Position numbers and translations under genes: made by a program. Shown here in pieces: positions 43,596 to 51,831 of a stretch of DNA of 64,000 nt (positions are counted from its first letter, which is position 1; each line of letters starts with the position of its first letter). The stretch is from Flavobacterium hydrophilum. Its GTDB lineage: Bacteria > Bacteroidota > Bacteroidia > Flavobacteriales > Flavobacteriaceae. The notes under the pieces were generated by a model that did no database searches, had not been told where the DNA came from, and saw only the letters and a list, made by a program, of their open reading frames with translations. The DNA is taken from positions 1,302,001-1,366,000 of the forward strand of contig NZ_QJHL01000001.1 of NCBI RefSeq assembly GCF_003202405.1, given 5' to 3'.

Positions 43596-44423
43596 ATGAC
43601 TACACAACAATTACACGAACAAATACTTCAAAAAAAATCATTTTTATGTGTTGGATTAGATCCTGATCTGGATAAAATTCCAGCTCATTTATTAGAAACA
43701 GAAGATCCTATTTTCGAATTCAATAAAGCTATAATTGATGCGACACACGATTTGACGGTCGGATATAAACCTAACACTGCTTTCTTTGAAGCATATGGTA
43801 TAAAAGGGTGGATGTCACTTCAAAAAACAATCAATTATATCAACGAAAATTATTCTGATATTTTTACCATTGCAGATGCAAAACGTGGTGATATCGGAAA
43901 TACTTCAAGCATGTATGCAAAAGCTTTTTTTGAAGATTTGAATTTTGACAGCGTAACCGTTGCGCCTTATATGGGAAAAGATTCTGTTGAACCTTTTCTG
44001 GCTTTCGAAAACAAGCATACTATAATGTTAGCTCTAACTTCAAACGAAGGCGCATTCGATTTTCAGACTCTGACTACGAACGGTAAGGAACTGTATAAAC
44101 AAGTTTTAGAAACTTCTAAAACGTGGAAAAACAGCGAAAACCTAATGTATGTGGTTGGAGCTACGAAAGCCGAATATTTTACCGAAATCCGTAAAATTGT
44201 TCCGGACAGTTTCTTACTGGTTCCGGGAATTGGTGCTCAGGGTGGAAGCTTGTCTGAAGTTTGTAAATACGGCATGAATGATAAAGTTGGTTTATTAGTA
44301 AATTCTGCCAGGGCAATAATTTATGCTTCAAACGGAACTGATTTTGCTGAAAAGGCCAGAGAAGAGGCTTTGTCAGTTCAACAAAAAATGGAAAGTATAA
44401 TTAATTCCAGATTTCAGGTTTAA
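43596..44423 (+). CDS. pyrF: Orotidine 5'-phosphate decarboxylase, type 2
   Basis: A 275-residue enzyme that turns OMP into UMP, the last step of pyrimidine synthesis. It belongs to the type 2 subfamily: [16 protein letters not shown] near the start, catalytic block [19 protein letters not shown] with the Asp-Lys-Asp residues, [14 protein letters not shown] and [16 protein letters not shown] for the phosphate site. The ATG at 43596 starts [15 protein letters not shown]; the longer frame from 43524 begins within a terminator and before the promoter. It ends at a direct repeat ATTTCAGGTT (44411-44420 and 44425-44434) that starts the palindromic element downstream. Confidence 0.95.
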   Translation: MTTQQLHEQILQKKSFLCVGLDPDLDKIPAHLLETEDPIFEFNKAIIDATHDLTVGYKPNTAFFEAYGIKGWMSLQKTINYINENYSDIFTIADAKRGDIGNTSSMYAKAFFEDLNFDSVTVAPYMGKDSVEPFLAFENKHTIMLALTSNEGAFDFQTLTTNGKELYKQVLETSKTWKNSENLMYVVGATKAEYFTEIRKIVPDSFLLVPGIGAQGGSLSEVCKYGMNDKVGLLVNSARAIIYASNGTDFAEKAREEALSVQQKMESIINSRFQV

Positions 44424-44424
44424 A

Positions 44425-44583
44425 ATTTCAGGTTGCTTGACCATAAATTTTTCTACCACAGAGATTTACAAAGTTTTTTCACAGAGATTCACAAAAGTTT
44501 AATTATTCCTTTGCGAAACTTTGCGCAACTTTTGCGAATCTCTGCGAAATAAAATGCAATCCAATAAACTTGTAACCTGAAAT
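44425..44583. repeat. Long palindromic interspersed element, copy 1
   Basis: Outer arms TTTCAGGTT (44426-44434) and AACCTGAAA (44574-44582). Inner arms CACAGAGATTCACAAAAGTT (44480-44499) and AACTTTTGCGAATCTCTGCG (44527-44546) match at 18 of 20 positions, the two differences being G-T pairs in RNA. One more CACAGAGATT copy lies before the inner arm. No coding capacity. Same design as copy 2 after the next gene; half an arm is also found at 13.78 kb. Looks like a REP/MITE-type element, with the ability to form a long hairpin. Confidence 0.75.
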
Positions 44584-44604
44584 AAAAAATGAAACTTCAA
44601 AGAC

Positions 44605-45405
44605 ATGAAACAACTCATAGATCAAATTGGCACGTTACATTCTTTTGAAACAGCTCCAAAACGCATTATTTCCTTAGTTCCTTCTCAGACAGAATTGTTA
44701 TATGATTTAGGCCTAGAGGAGAAAATTATCGGAATTACAAAGTTCTGTGTTCATCCATATCATTTAAAATTAACGAAGAAAGTTGTTGGTGGAACTAAAA
44801 AGATTCATATTGAGAAAATAAAATTATTACAGCCAGATATTGTCATTTGTAATAAGGAAGAAAACACAGAAGAAATTGTAAACAAATTAAGCGAAATCTG
44901 CCCGGTTTGGGTAACTCATATTGTTTCTGTTGAAGACAATTTTCAAATGATATCGGATTTTGGTCAGCTTTTTAATTGCAGAACTGAGGCTCAAAAATGG
45001 AATGACAAATTGACTTTCGCTTTAAGCGATTTTAAAAAATACATTCAGAATATTGAGATTAAAAAAGCAGCCTATTTTATTTGGAAAAATCCATACATGG
45101 TTGTAGGGAATGAGACTTATATTAATGAATTATTAAAGTTAAATCATTTTAAAAATATCTACGAAGATAAAGGTCGTTATCCTGAAATAGAACTTAAAAA
45201 AATGAGATTGGAAGGAGATCCTGATTTAGTTTTTCTTTCTTCAGAACCTTATCCTTTTAAAGAAGAAGATGCTTTTGAAATAGGACGTTTCACGCATCAC
45301 GCCAAAACCGTTTTTGTTGACGGCGAAATGTTTTCCTGGCACGGAAGCCGGCTTTTAAAAGCTTTTCAGTATTTTAAATTACTTCACGAAAGATTAAAAA
45401 ATTAG
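44605..45405 (+). CDS. Helical-backbone metal receptor / cobalamin-binding protein, BtuF-like
   Basis: A 266-residue class III solute-binding protein (BtuF/FhuD type). Two lobes joined by a long helix; recognised by PKRIISLVPSQTELLYDLGL, EKIIGITKFCVHP and LLQPDIVICNKEEN in the first lobe, and AAYFIWKNPYMVVGNETYIN and DPDLVFLSSEPYPFKEED in the second. No signal peptide is visible at the start (MKQLIDQIGTLHSFETAPK), so it may be cytosolic, not the usual periplasmic form. No ABC permease or ATPase is near. It is a lone gene between two palindromic elements. A role in cobalamin or other metal handling is inferred from family only. Confidence 0.85.
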   Translation: MKQLIDQIGTLHSFETAPKRIISLVPSQTELLYDLGLEEKIIGITKFCVHPYHLKLTKKVVGGTKKIHIEKIKLLQPDIVICNKEENTEEIVNKLSEICPVWVTHIVSVEDNFQMISDFGQLFNCRTEAQKWNDKLTFALSDFKKYIQNIEIKKAAYFIWKNPYMVVGNETYINELLKLNHFKNIYEDKGRYPEIELKKMRLEGDPDLVFLSSEPYPFKEEDAFEIGRFTHHAKTVFVDGEMFSWHGSRLLKAFQYFKLLHERLKN

Positions 45406-45417
45406 TTTAAAGTTTTC

Positions 45418-45579
45418 TTTGTTTCATGTTTCAGGCTGTTGGAGCATGAATTTAATCTCAAAGTATACAAAGCTTTACGCACAGTTCGCAAAGTTTATAT
45501 TTACACAGTTGTCGCATAAAACCTTGTGAACTTTGCGGATAAATAGTGCAAAGTAAAACAACATGAAACTTGAAACAAA
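45418..45579. repeat. Long palindromic interspersed element, copy 2
   Basis: Outer arms TTTGTTTCATGTTTCAGG (45418-45435) and CATGAAACTTGAAACAAA (45562-45579), 16 of 18 bases complementary. Inner arms with CGCAAAG / CTTTGCG motifs (GTTCGCAAAGTT near 45484; GTGAACTTTGCGG near 45526). Same length and design as copy 1 but with different outer arms. It starts 13 bases after the BtuF-like gene. Confidence 0.75.
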
Positions 45580-45604
45580 AAACAAACCATATAATATAAA
45601 AAAA

Positions 45605-45636
45605 GAATGCCGGCATCTCGAAGACGCCGGCATCAT
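45605..45636 (-). terminator. Terminator of the 514-aa gene
   Basis: On the minus strand ATGCCGGC GTC TTCGA GAT GCCGGCAT folds to an 11-bp stem (one G-T pair) closed by a small loop, followed by TTCTTTTTTT. It lies 150 bases past the stop, so the 3' UTR is long. Confidence 0.8.
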
Positions 45637-45686
45637 TTAACTAACCAAAACCAAAATAATAAATAACCAGTTTATTACATTACAAA

Positions 45687-45742
45687 TGTCCGACATATAT
45701 CTTTCTTTCGCTGTTAAGGTTTTGTTATTACTTTGTTGGACA
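45687..45742. repeat. Inverted repeat in the 3' UTR of the 514-aa gene
   Basis: TGTCCGACA (45687-45695) and TGTTGGACA (45734-45742) are complementary at 8 of 9 positions with a 38-base spacer. Between them and the terminator nothing codes. It may be an RNA structure at the 3' end. Confidence 0.35.
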
Positions 45743-45786
45743 TAAGTTAAGATTTTAATATGTCTTTTTTGAAGGCTTGTGTTCAA

Positions 45787-47331
45787 TTATCGACTGTTTA
45801 ATTTTGCTTTCTCTTTGATGATATCAGCAATTTTTCGGTTTTCGATTTTGCTTTCCAGCCATGAAATAATATCTAAATAGAGGAAGGCTCTTTTTTCGTA
45901 CGTGTTTTTTTCTAATTCAATAAAACGTTCACGCATTTTAATAAACTCCTTTTTTATGTCGGCTGGATAAAAATTATTAAGGTTTCTCATGAATTTAATA
46001 ATTTCCTTCTGAACTTCATGTAAGTCATTCATTTTTAATAAAAACTTGTAGGTGCTTTTAAGATGATTCTCCAAATAATAGTCTTTTCCTAGTTCGTAAT
46101 GTGCAATTAAAGACAAGAGTCTCGCAAAACACATTAAATCTTCCCGCATCGTTAAGTTTTTGTTATTTATGATTTTATCTAAGTAATAGATTGACTCATT
46201 GTATTTTTCATTTCCAAAATAAATTGAGGCAATCTTGTAATAAAATAACATTTCGTGATGTTCGTCAAGATGTTCACTGTGAATTTTTATTTTCTCTAAA
46301 ATTTCCGGAATCAAATATTCGCTTTCAGCAAAAGTACCTTCCAAAATGTGATAATTTAATTTATTATTATACACGTATAGAAATGATAGCGATGCAATGT
46401 TATCGTTGACAGGGAATTTCTCATCCTGAATGGTTTCTTCTAAAAGGGTTAAATATTTTTTGAAATTCGACTTGTATTTCAACATATAGAGGGATTCTAA
46501 AAAATAATGATTCCCCTTTAGAAAAAATACAGGATTTAGATAAATCATATTAGGATTATCATAAAAAAGTCTAACCCATTTATAAGCATATTTATAACTT
46601 GCTAAAAAGTCCTGAACAAGAAAGCTGCGCCAAAGATTGGCATTATAGAACCAATATTTTTCACGGAAGCCAAATTTACTTTCGTCTAATTTTGAAATGT
46701 GCTTATTGAAATAGTCATCAATATATTTGTATTCCTCATCGCTTTTTACATAACCGGTTTTCAACATGATTCCGTAAAGCTGTAATGACAGATTAGATAA
46801 TTTGCTGGAGATTGTATTTCGATAATTTAATTCCTTTGCCTGAATAACCAATTCATCAGCGCGTCCCTGAATACTTCTTGTAATGTATTGTGATTCAATT
46901 AATTTTTCGAATTCAACAATTTCATAAGCCATTAATTTTTCGTCATTTTCAAGTGCAAGGATTTTAGTTTTGTCCAAAATTTTCAAACTCTGTTTATACA
47001 AGCCTTTGTTGTATAAAATAACAGCAAAATCTATTTGTTCCCTTAATTGATAACGAATGTTCTGGCTTGGAATATTTAAACGAATACTAACTAAAATTTG
47101 TTTGTATAGATATGATTTTAAGTTAGATAACTGAACTTTCTTGATGATTCCACTTTTTAAAATAAGCTTTTCATCGTAAGTTTCAGATTTATCCAAAATA
47201 TTAAACAATTCAATGAATTTAGTATTCGAACTCGTTTCTAAACGGCTTGCAAAAATTTTAAACTGTCTTTTCTCAGATTTAGAAAGTGATTTAATCAGTA
47301 CAAATAAGAAATCTTTTTGATGGTTAGCCAT
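45787..47331 (-). CDS. Hypothetical protein, 514 aa, alpha-solenoid
   Basis: A large soluble protein without signal peptide. It is helical throughout, with TPR-like helix pairs (YNKGLYKQSLKILDKTKILA; YYKIASIYFGNEKYNESIYYL) and a basic N-terminus (MANHQKDFLFVLIKSLSKSE, KRQFKIFASRLE). The start LIKSLSKSEKRQFKIF is one I associate with conserved flavobacterial proteins of unknown function. It could be a scaffold protein. It is divergent from leuA, with about 150 bases between the two starts. Confidence 0.7.
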   Translation of the reverse strand: MANHQKDFLFVLIKSLSKSEKRQFKIFASRLETSSNTKFIELFNILDKSETYDEKLILKSGIIKKVQLSNLKSYLYKQILVSIRLNIPSQNIRYQLREQIDFAVILYNKGLYKQSLKILDKTKILALENDEKLMAYEIVEFEKLIESQYITRSIQGRADELVIQAKELNYRNTISSKLSNLSLQLYGIMLKTGYVKSDEEYKYIDDYFNKHISKLDESKFGFREKYWFYNANLWRSFLVQDFLASYKYAYKWVRLFYDNPNMIYLNPVFFLKGNHYFLESLYMLKYKSNFKKYLTLLEETIQDEKFPVNDNIASLSFLYVYNNKLNYHILEGTFAESEYLIPEILEKIKIHSEHLDEHHEMLFYYKIASIYFGNEKYNESIYYLDKIINNKNLTMREDLMCFARLLSLIAHYELGKDYYLENHLKSTYKFLLKMNDLHEVQKEIIKFMRNLNNFYPADIKKEFIKMRERFIELEKNTYEKRAFLYLDIISWLESKIENRKIADIIKEKAKLNSR

Positions 47332-47479
47332 TGTAAAATATAATAATGTAACTTATTGTTTTTTAGATAATTAACTACTTATAAATTGTTTTATGAACAG
47401 TATAATTTCATTAAAATGAATTTCGTACTGAAGAAGTACAATATATATTTGTTTCAAGATGTGAAATTACATTAAATAA

Positions 47480-48661
47480 ATGAATATGAATAGAGAGAAA
47501 GTTCAAATTTTTGACACCACTTTGCGTGATGGTGAACAGGTTCCAGGATGTAAGTTAGATACCAACCAAAAATTGGTTATTGCAGAAAGACTAGACAAAA
47601 TGGGAGTTGATATCATCGAAGCAGGTTTTCCTGTGTCAAGTCCGGGCGATTTTTTATCGGTCTCTGAGATTTGTAAAATTGTAGAAAATGCAACTGTCTG
47701 CGGATTAACAAGAGCCGTGAAAAACGACATCGATGTTGCTGCTGCTGCCTTAAAGCATGCTAAGAAACCTAGAATCCATACGGGAATCGGAACTTCACAA
47801 TCTCATATTCTCCATAAATTAAATACTACTCCCGAAGATATTATTGCCAGAGCAAAATATGCTGTAGCACACGCAAAATCATATGTAGAAGACGTGGAGT
47901 TTTATGCGGAAGATGCTGGTAGAACTGATAATGCATTTCTTGCAAAAGTTTGCGAGGAAGTAATCAAATCAGGTGCAACTGTTTTAAATATTCCTGATAC
48001 AACAGGATATTGCTTGCCTGAAGAATATGGAGCAAAAATCAAATATTTAAAAGAAAACGTAAAAGGTATTGAAAATGTAATTCTTTCATGCCATTGTCAT
48101 AATGATTTAGGAATGGCAACTGCAAACTCAATCGCAGGTGCTATAAATGGAGCAAGACAAATTGAGTGTACTATAAATGGTATAGGAGAGAGAGCAGGAA
48201 ATACGGCACTTGAGGAAGTAGTGATGATTTTTAAACAACACCCTTACTTAAATTTAGACACAAACATTAATACAAGAGAATTAAACGAAATGAGTCGTTT
48301 GGTTTCTGAAAGTATGGGAATGATTGTTCAGCCCAATAAGGCAATCGTAGGAGCGAATGCTTTTGCACACAGTTCAGGAATTCATCAGGATGGTGTGATT
48401 AAAAACAGAGCAACTTACGAAATCATGGATCCATTAGATGTTGGTGTTAATGAATCTTCAATTATTTTGACCGCAAGAAGCGGAAGAGCTGCTTTGGCGT
48501 ACAGAGCTAAAAAAGTGGGTTACGAGCTTACTAAAACACAATTGGATATTGTTTATGTTGAATTTTTGAAATTTGCAGATATTAAAAAAGAAGTTTTAGA
48601 CGAAGATATTCATCAAATTATTGAAGCTTCTAAAATTCAGGGAGATTTAATAAGAAATTAA
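47480..48661 (+). CDS. leuA: 2-isopropylmalate synthase, short form
   Basis: A 393-residue enzyme that condenses acetyl-CoA with 2-oxoisovalerate, the first step to leucine. HMG-CoA-lyase-like TIM barrel: [20 protein letters not shown] (metal and general-acid residues), [40 protein letters not shown] (His-x-His metal ligands) and the IPMS marker [13 protein letters not shown]. It stops about 120 residues short of the usual 510, lacking the C-terminal leucine-binding regulatory domain; this short form is known in Bacteroidetes. An ATG two codons on (47486) is an equal start. leuB follows by 42 bases; leuC and leuD are not in the window. A short hairpin (GTACT-GAAGA-AGTAC, near 47429) lies upstream. 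Confidence 0.92.
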   Translation: MNMNREKVQIFDTTLRDGEQVPGCKLDTNQKLVIAERLDKMGVDIIEAGFPVSSPGDFLSVSEICKIVENATVCGLTRAVKNDIDVAAAALKHAKKPRIHTGIGTSQSHILHKLNTTPEDIIARAKYAVAHAKSYVEDVEFYAEDAGRTDNAFLAKVCEEVIKSGATVLNIPDTTGYCLPEEYGAKIKYLKENVKGIENVILSCHCHNDLGMATANSIAGAINGARQIECTINGIGERAGNTALEEVVMIFKQHPYLNLDTNINTRELNEMSRLVSESMGMIVQPNKAIVGANAFAHSSGIHQDGVIKNRATYEIMDPLDVGVNESSIILTARSGRAALAYRAKKVGYELTKTQLDIVYVEFLKFADIKKEVLDEDIHQIIEASKIQGDLIRN

Positions 48662-48703
48662 GTTTACAAAATTAGGTTTTAAATACATAAAGAACGAGAC
48701 ATT

Positions 48704-49822
48704 ATGAATTTGAAAATAGCAGTTTTACCAGGAGACGGAATAGGACCGGAGGTAATTGCACAAGCCAAAAAAGCTTTGTATGCAATTGGCGAAGTGTACA
48801 ATCATGAATTTGTTTTTGAAGAAGCTCTCATGGGAGCAATTGCTATTGATAAAACCGGGAAGCCACTTCCTGAACAAACACTGAATCTTTGTTTAAATAC
48901 TGATGCAGTTTTGTTTGGAGCAATTGGTGATCCAAAATATGATAATAATCCAAATGCAAAAGTTCGTCCTGAGCAAGGGTTGTTGAAACTACGTAAAGAA
49001 TTAGGGTTGTTTGCAAACATCCGACCAATTAAACCTTATAAGTCATTAATTGATGCATCTCCTTTAAAAAGAGAAATTATAGAAGGAGCTGATTTTACTA
49101 TTTTCAGAGAATTAACAGGTGGAGCTTATTTTGGAGCAAAAACATTAAATGAAGAAGGTACACATGCTTCGGATTTATGTGAATATTCAGAAGAAGAAAT
49201 TGCCAGAATTGCACATCTTGCTTTTAAATCGGCGCAAAATCGTCGTAAAAAGTTAACAATGGTGGATAAAGCAAACGTCTTGGAAACCTCAAGGTTGTGG
49301 AGAAAAGTTGTTCAGAAAGTAGGGGAAGAATATAAAGATGTAGCACTGGACTTTTTGTTTGTTGATAATGCCGCAATGCAATTGATTTTAAATCCAAAGC
49401 AATTTGATGTGATTTTGACAGAAAATTTATTTGGAGATATTTTATCAGATGAAGCAAGCGTAATTACAGGTTCTATCGGTTTATTGGCTTCGGCTTCGCT
49501 AGGTGAAAAAAATGCGCTTTTTGAGCCAATTCACGGTTCTTATCCACAGGCAAAAGGAAAAAATATTGCAAACCCAATAGCTTCTATTTTATCAGCAGCA
49601 ATGTTATTAGAGCATTTTGGATTGTTAAAAGAAGCAAATGTGATTTATAAAGCAATTGAAAAAGCAATTGAATTTAAAGTGGTTACAGTTGATTTAAAAT
49701 CAGATTCAAAATTTGGAACTAATGAAGTAGGTGAATTTGTTTCAAATTTTATTTTCAGCAAAGATGATTTGCTGTATTTTAATAATGACAACGTTCATAT
49801 CGGACAATCAACGATTGTTTAA
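48704..49822 (+). CDS. leuB: 3-isopropylmalate dehydrogenase
   Basis: A 372-residue NAD-dependent dehydrogenase that makes 4-methyl-2-oxopentanoate from 3-isopropylmalate. Signature parts: VLPGDGIGPEVIAQAKKAL at the start, FGAIGDPKYDNNPNAKVRPE, FTIFRELTGGAYFG, MVDKANVLETSRLWRKVV, and DILSDEASVITGSIGLLASAS with the metal aspartates. Same direction as leuA, 42 bases apart, most likely one transcript. It ends 82 bases before the ilv promoter box. Confidence 0.96.
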   Translation: MNLKIAVLPGDGIGPEVIAQAKKALYAIGEVYNHEFVFEEALMGAIAIDKTGKPLPEQTLNLCLNTDAVLFGAIGDPKYDNNPNAKVRPEQGLLKLRKELGLFANIRPIKPYKSLIDASPLKREIIEGADFTIFRELTGGAYFGAKTLNEEGTHASDLCEYSEEEIARIAHLAFKSAQNRRKKLTMVDKANVLETSRLWRKVVQKVGEEYKDVALDFLFVDNAAMQLILNPKQFDVILTENLFGDILSDEASVITGSIGLLASASLGEKNALFEPIHGSYPQAKGKNIANPIASILSAAMLLEHFGLLKEANVIYKAIEKAIEFKVVTVDLKSDSKFGTNEVGEFVSNFIFSKDDLLYFNNDNVHIGQSTIV

Positions 49823-49904
49823 GTTTTTTTGTTAAAAAACACAATAATTAACAAGAAGTGTTTAAAATGTTGAGATTTTATTTTTTTAGTCCTATTAGTT
49901 TTTG

Positions 49905-49912
49905 TACTTTTG
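49905..49912 (+). promoter_or_regulatory. Promoter -7 box before the ilv leader
   Basis: TACTTTTG matches TANNTTTG and lies 20 bases before the leader ATG, so the transcript would begin near 49918 with a very short 5' end. The -33 region is T-rich with no clear TTTG at the right distance. Confidence 0.5.
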
Positions 49913-49932
49913 TGACACTAAAAAAATAAGAA

Positions 49933-50007
49933 ATGCAAATCTCAATTATTATTACTTCTGTCATTGTTGTCAATGTGTATAGCACATTTGCATCGGGAAT
50001 GGTATAG
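49933..50007 (+). CDS. Ile/Val-rich leader peptide of the ilv operon (attenuator)
   Basis: A 24-codon ORF, MQISIIITSVIVVNVY then STFASGMV. Nine of 24 codons are Ile (4) or Val (5), with runs ATTATTATT and GTCATTGTTGTC, and there is no Leu. It sits just after a -7 box and is followed 25 bases later by a terminator, upstream of ilvD. Such a layout is that of ribosome-mediated attenuation: when Ile- or Val-tRNA is scarce the ribosome stalls in the runs, and the RNA folds so that the terminator cannot form. A hairpin AATGTG-TATAG-CACATT (49972-49988) in the second half may be one of the alternative folds. Confidence 0.75.
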   Translation: MQISIIITSVIVVNVYSTFASGMV

Positions 50008-50032
50008 ATATAATTGAAAAGATATATTATAT

Positions 50033-50062
50033 AACCTCCCACATAGTTGGGAGGTTTTTTTT
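50033..50062 (+). terminator. Attenuator terminator of the ilv operon
   Basis: AACCTCCCA and TGGGAGGTT form a perfect 9-bp GC-rich stem with a 6-base loop, followed by TTTTTTT. It lies 25 bases after the leader stop and 33 before the ilvD start, so it would stop transcription before any ilv gene unless prevented. Confidence 0.85.
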
Positions 50063-50094
50063 AGGAATAAAATTAGAAATTCAAATAATACATA

Positions 50095-51768
50095 ATGGAA
50101 TTAAACAAATACAGCAAAACAATCACGCAAGATGAAACTCAACCAGCTTCTCAGGCAATGTTCTACGGAATTGGTTTGACAGAAGAGGATCTTAAAAAAG
50201 CGCAGGTAGGAATTGTGAGTATGGGTTACGACGGAAATCCGTGTAACATGCACTTAAATGACCTGGCTAAAGATATTAAGAAAGGGGTCTGGGATGCTGA
50301 TTTGGTCGGTTTGATTTTTAATACTATTGGTGTAAGTGATGGTATTTCTAATGGTAATGATGGAATGCGTTTTTCTTTGGTTTCCCGTGATGTAATCGCA
50401 GATTCAATTGAAACTGTTATGGGAGCACAATGGTACGATGGTATGATTGCCGTTCCGGGCTGCGATAAAAATATGCCGGGAGCTTTAATGGCTATGGGAA
50501 GAGTAAACCGTCCTTCTATCATGGTTTATGGAGGATCTATTCACCCGGGAAAATGGAAAGGGGAGGATTTGAATATTGTTTCGGCTTTTGAAGCTTTAGG
50601 TAAAAAAATTAAGAATACGATTACACCTGAAGATTTCAAAGGTGTAATTCAAAATGCATGTCCTGGAGCAGGTGCTTGCGGTGGAATGTACACTGCAAAT
50701 ACAATGTCATCAGCAATTGAAGCATTAGGAATGAGTTTGCCTTACAGCTCTTCTAATCCTGCTTTGAGTCCGGAAAAGAAACAAGAATGTGTTGATGCCG
50801 GTAAAGCAATCAGGATATTATTGGAAAAAGATATTAAGCCTAGAGACATTATGACTCGTAAAGCATTCGAAAATGCAATTACGATGGTAGCTGTTTTAGG
50901 TGGTTCTACAAATGCAGTTATGCACTTAATTGCAATGGCGCACTCAGTAGGTATTGAATTGACATTAAAAGATTTTCAGGATATTAGTGATAAAACACCA
51001 TTATTAGCCGACTTGAAACCAAGTGGTAAATACTTAATGGAAGATTTGCATAATGTTGGAGGTGTTCCTGGAGTAATGAAATATTTATTGAGAGAAGGTT
51101 TCCTGCATGGTGATTGTTTAACTGTAACAGGGAAAACAATTGCTGAAAATTTAGCTTTAGTTCCTGATTTGCACGATGGTCAGCAAGTGGTTTTTGAAAT
51201 CGCAAAAGCATTAAAATCAACTGGAAATATTCAAATTCTTTATGGAAATATTGCAACTGAAGGTTGTGTAGCTAAAATTAGTGGTAAAGAAGGGGAATTT
51301 TTTGAAGGTACGGCTGTCGTTTTTGAAGGTGAAAAAGATGTAATCAGAGGAATACAAGCTGGTGAAGTTAAACCAGGAAACGTGGTGATTATTCGTTACT
51401 GTGGTCCAAAAGGAGGTCCGGGTATGTCAGAGATGTTAAAACCAACATCTGCCATTATGGGAGCTGGTTTAGGAAGTACTGTAGCTTTAATTACTGATGG
51501 ACGTTTCTCTGGAGGTTCACATGGTTTCGTAGTAGGTCACGTAACTCCGGAAGCTTATGAAGGAGGGGGAATTGCATTAATAGAAAATGGTGATGTTATT
51601 ACAATTGATGCTGTAAACAATACTATTGATATGAAGATTTCTGATGATGAATTGGCAATACGTAAAGCCAATTGGAAAAGACCGGAATCACCAATTAAAC
51701 AAGGAGTTTTACTTAAATATATGCGTTCGGTCTCCAGTGCCTCAGAGGGATGTGTTACTGACAAATAA
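50095..51768 (+). CDS. ilvD: Dihydroxy-acid dehydratase
   Basis: A 557-residue Fe-S enzyme that dehydrates 2,3-dihydroxy acids to 2-oxo acids, the third common step of Ile and Val synthesis. The three cluster cysteines are visible in [24 protein letters not shown] and [16 protein letters not shown]; the C-terminal substrate motif is [17 protein letters not shown] and [16 protein letters not shown]. It is the first structural gene after the attenuator. ilvB follows by 63 bases with a perfect hairpin in between. Confidence 0.96.
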   Translation: MELNKYSKTITQDETQPASQAMFYGIGLTEEDLKKAQVGIVSMGYDGNPCNMHLNDLAKDIKKGVWDADLVGLIFNTIGVSDGISNGNDGMRFSLVSRDVIADSIETVMGAQWYDGMIAVPGCDKNMPGALMAMGRVNRPSIMVYGGSIHPGKWKGEDLNIVSAFEALGKKIKNTITPEDFKGVIQNACPGAGACGGMYTANTMSSAIEALGMSLPYSSSNPALSPEKKQECVDAGKAIRILLEKDIKPRDIMTRKAFENAITMVAVLGGSTNAVMHLIAMAHSVGIELTLKDFQDISDKTPLLADLKPSGKYLMEDLHNVGGVPGVMKYLLREGFLHGDCLTVTGKTIAENLALVPDLHDGQQVVFEIAKALKSTGNIQILYGNIATEGCVAKISGKEGEFFEGTAVVFEGEKDVIRGIQAGEVKPGNVVIIRYCGPKGGPGMSEMLKPTSAIMGAGLGSTVALITDGRFSGGSHGFVVGHVTPEAYEGGGIALIENGDVITIDAVNNTIDMKISDDELAIRKANWKRPESPIKQGVLLKYMRSVSSASEGCVTDK

Positions 51769-51783
51769 TTTAATAAAAACTAC

Positions 51784-51813
51784 CTCTAAATCTGCAATTA
51801 GAAAGATTTAGAG
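51784..51813 (+). other. Perfect intercistronic hairpin between ilvD and ilvB
   Basis: CTCTAAATCT (51784-51793) and AGATTTAGAG (51804-51813) are perfectly complementary with a 10-base loop. No T-run follows, so it is not a terminator; it may protect or process the mRNA and so set the ratio of IlvD to IlvBN. Confidence 0.5.
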
Positions 51814-51831
51814 CTGAAAAAATAAGATAAG

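Noticed and set aside
44425..44604. Cobalamin riboswitch before the BtuF-like gene
   Set aside because: The region is a symmetric repeat element; no B12 box could be seen.
47332..47479. A leader peptide for leuA
   Set aside because: Only an 8-codon ORF without a Leu run and no terminator; the hairpins are short.
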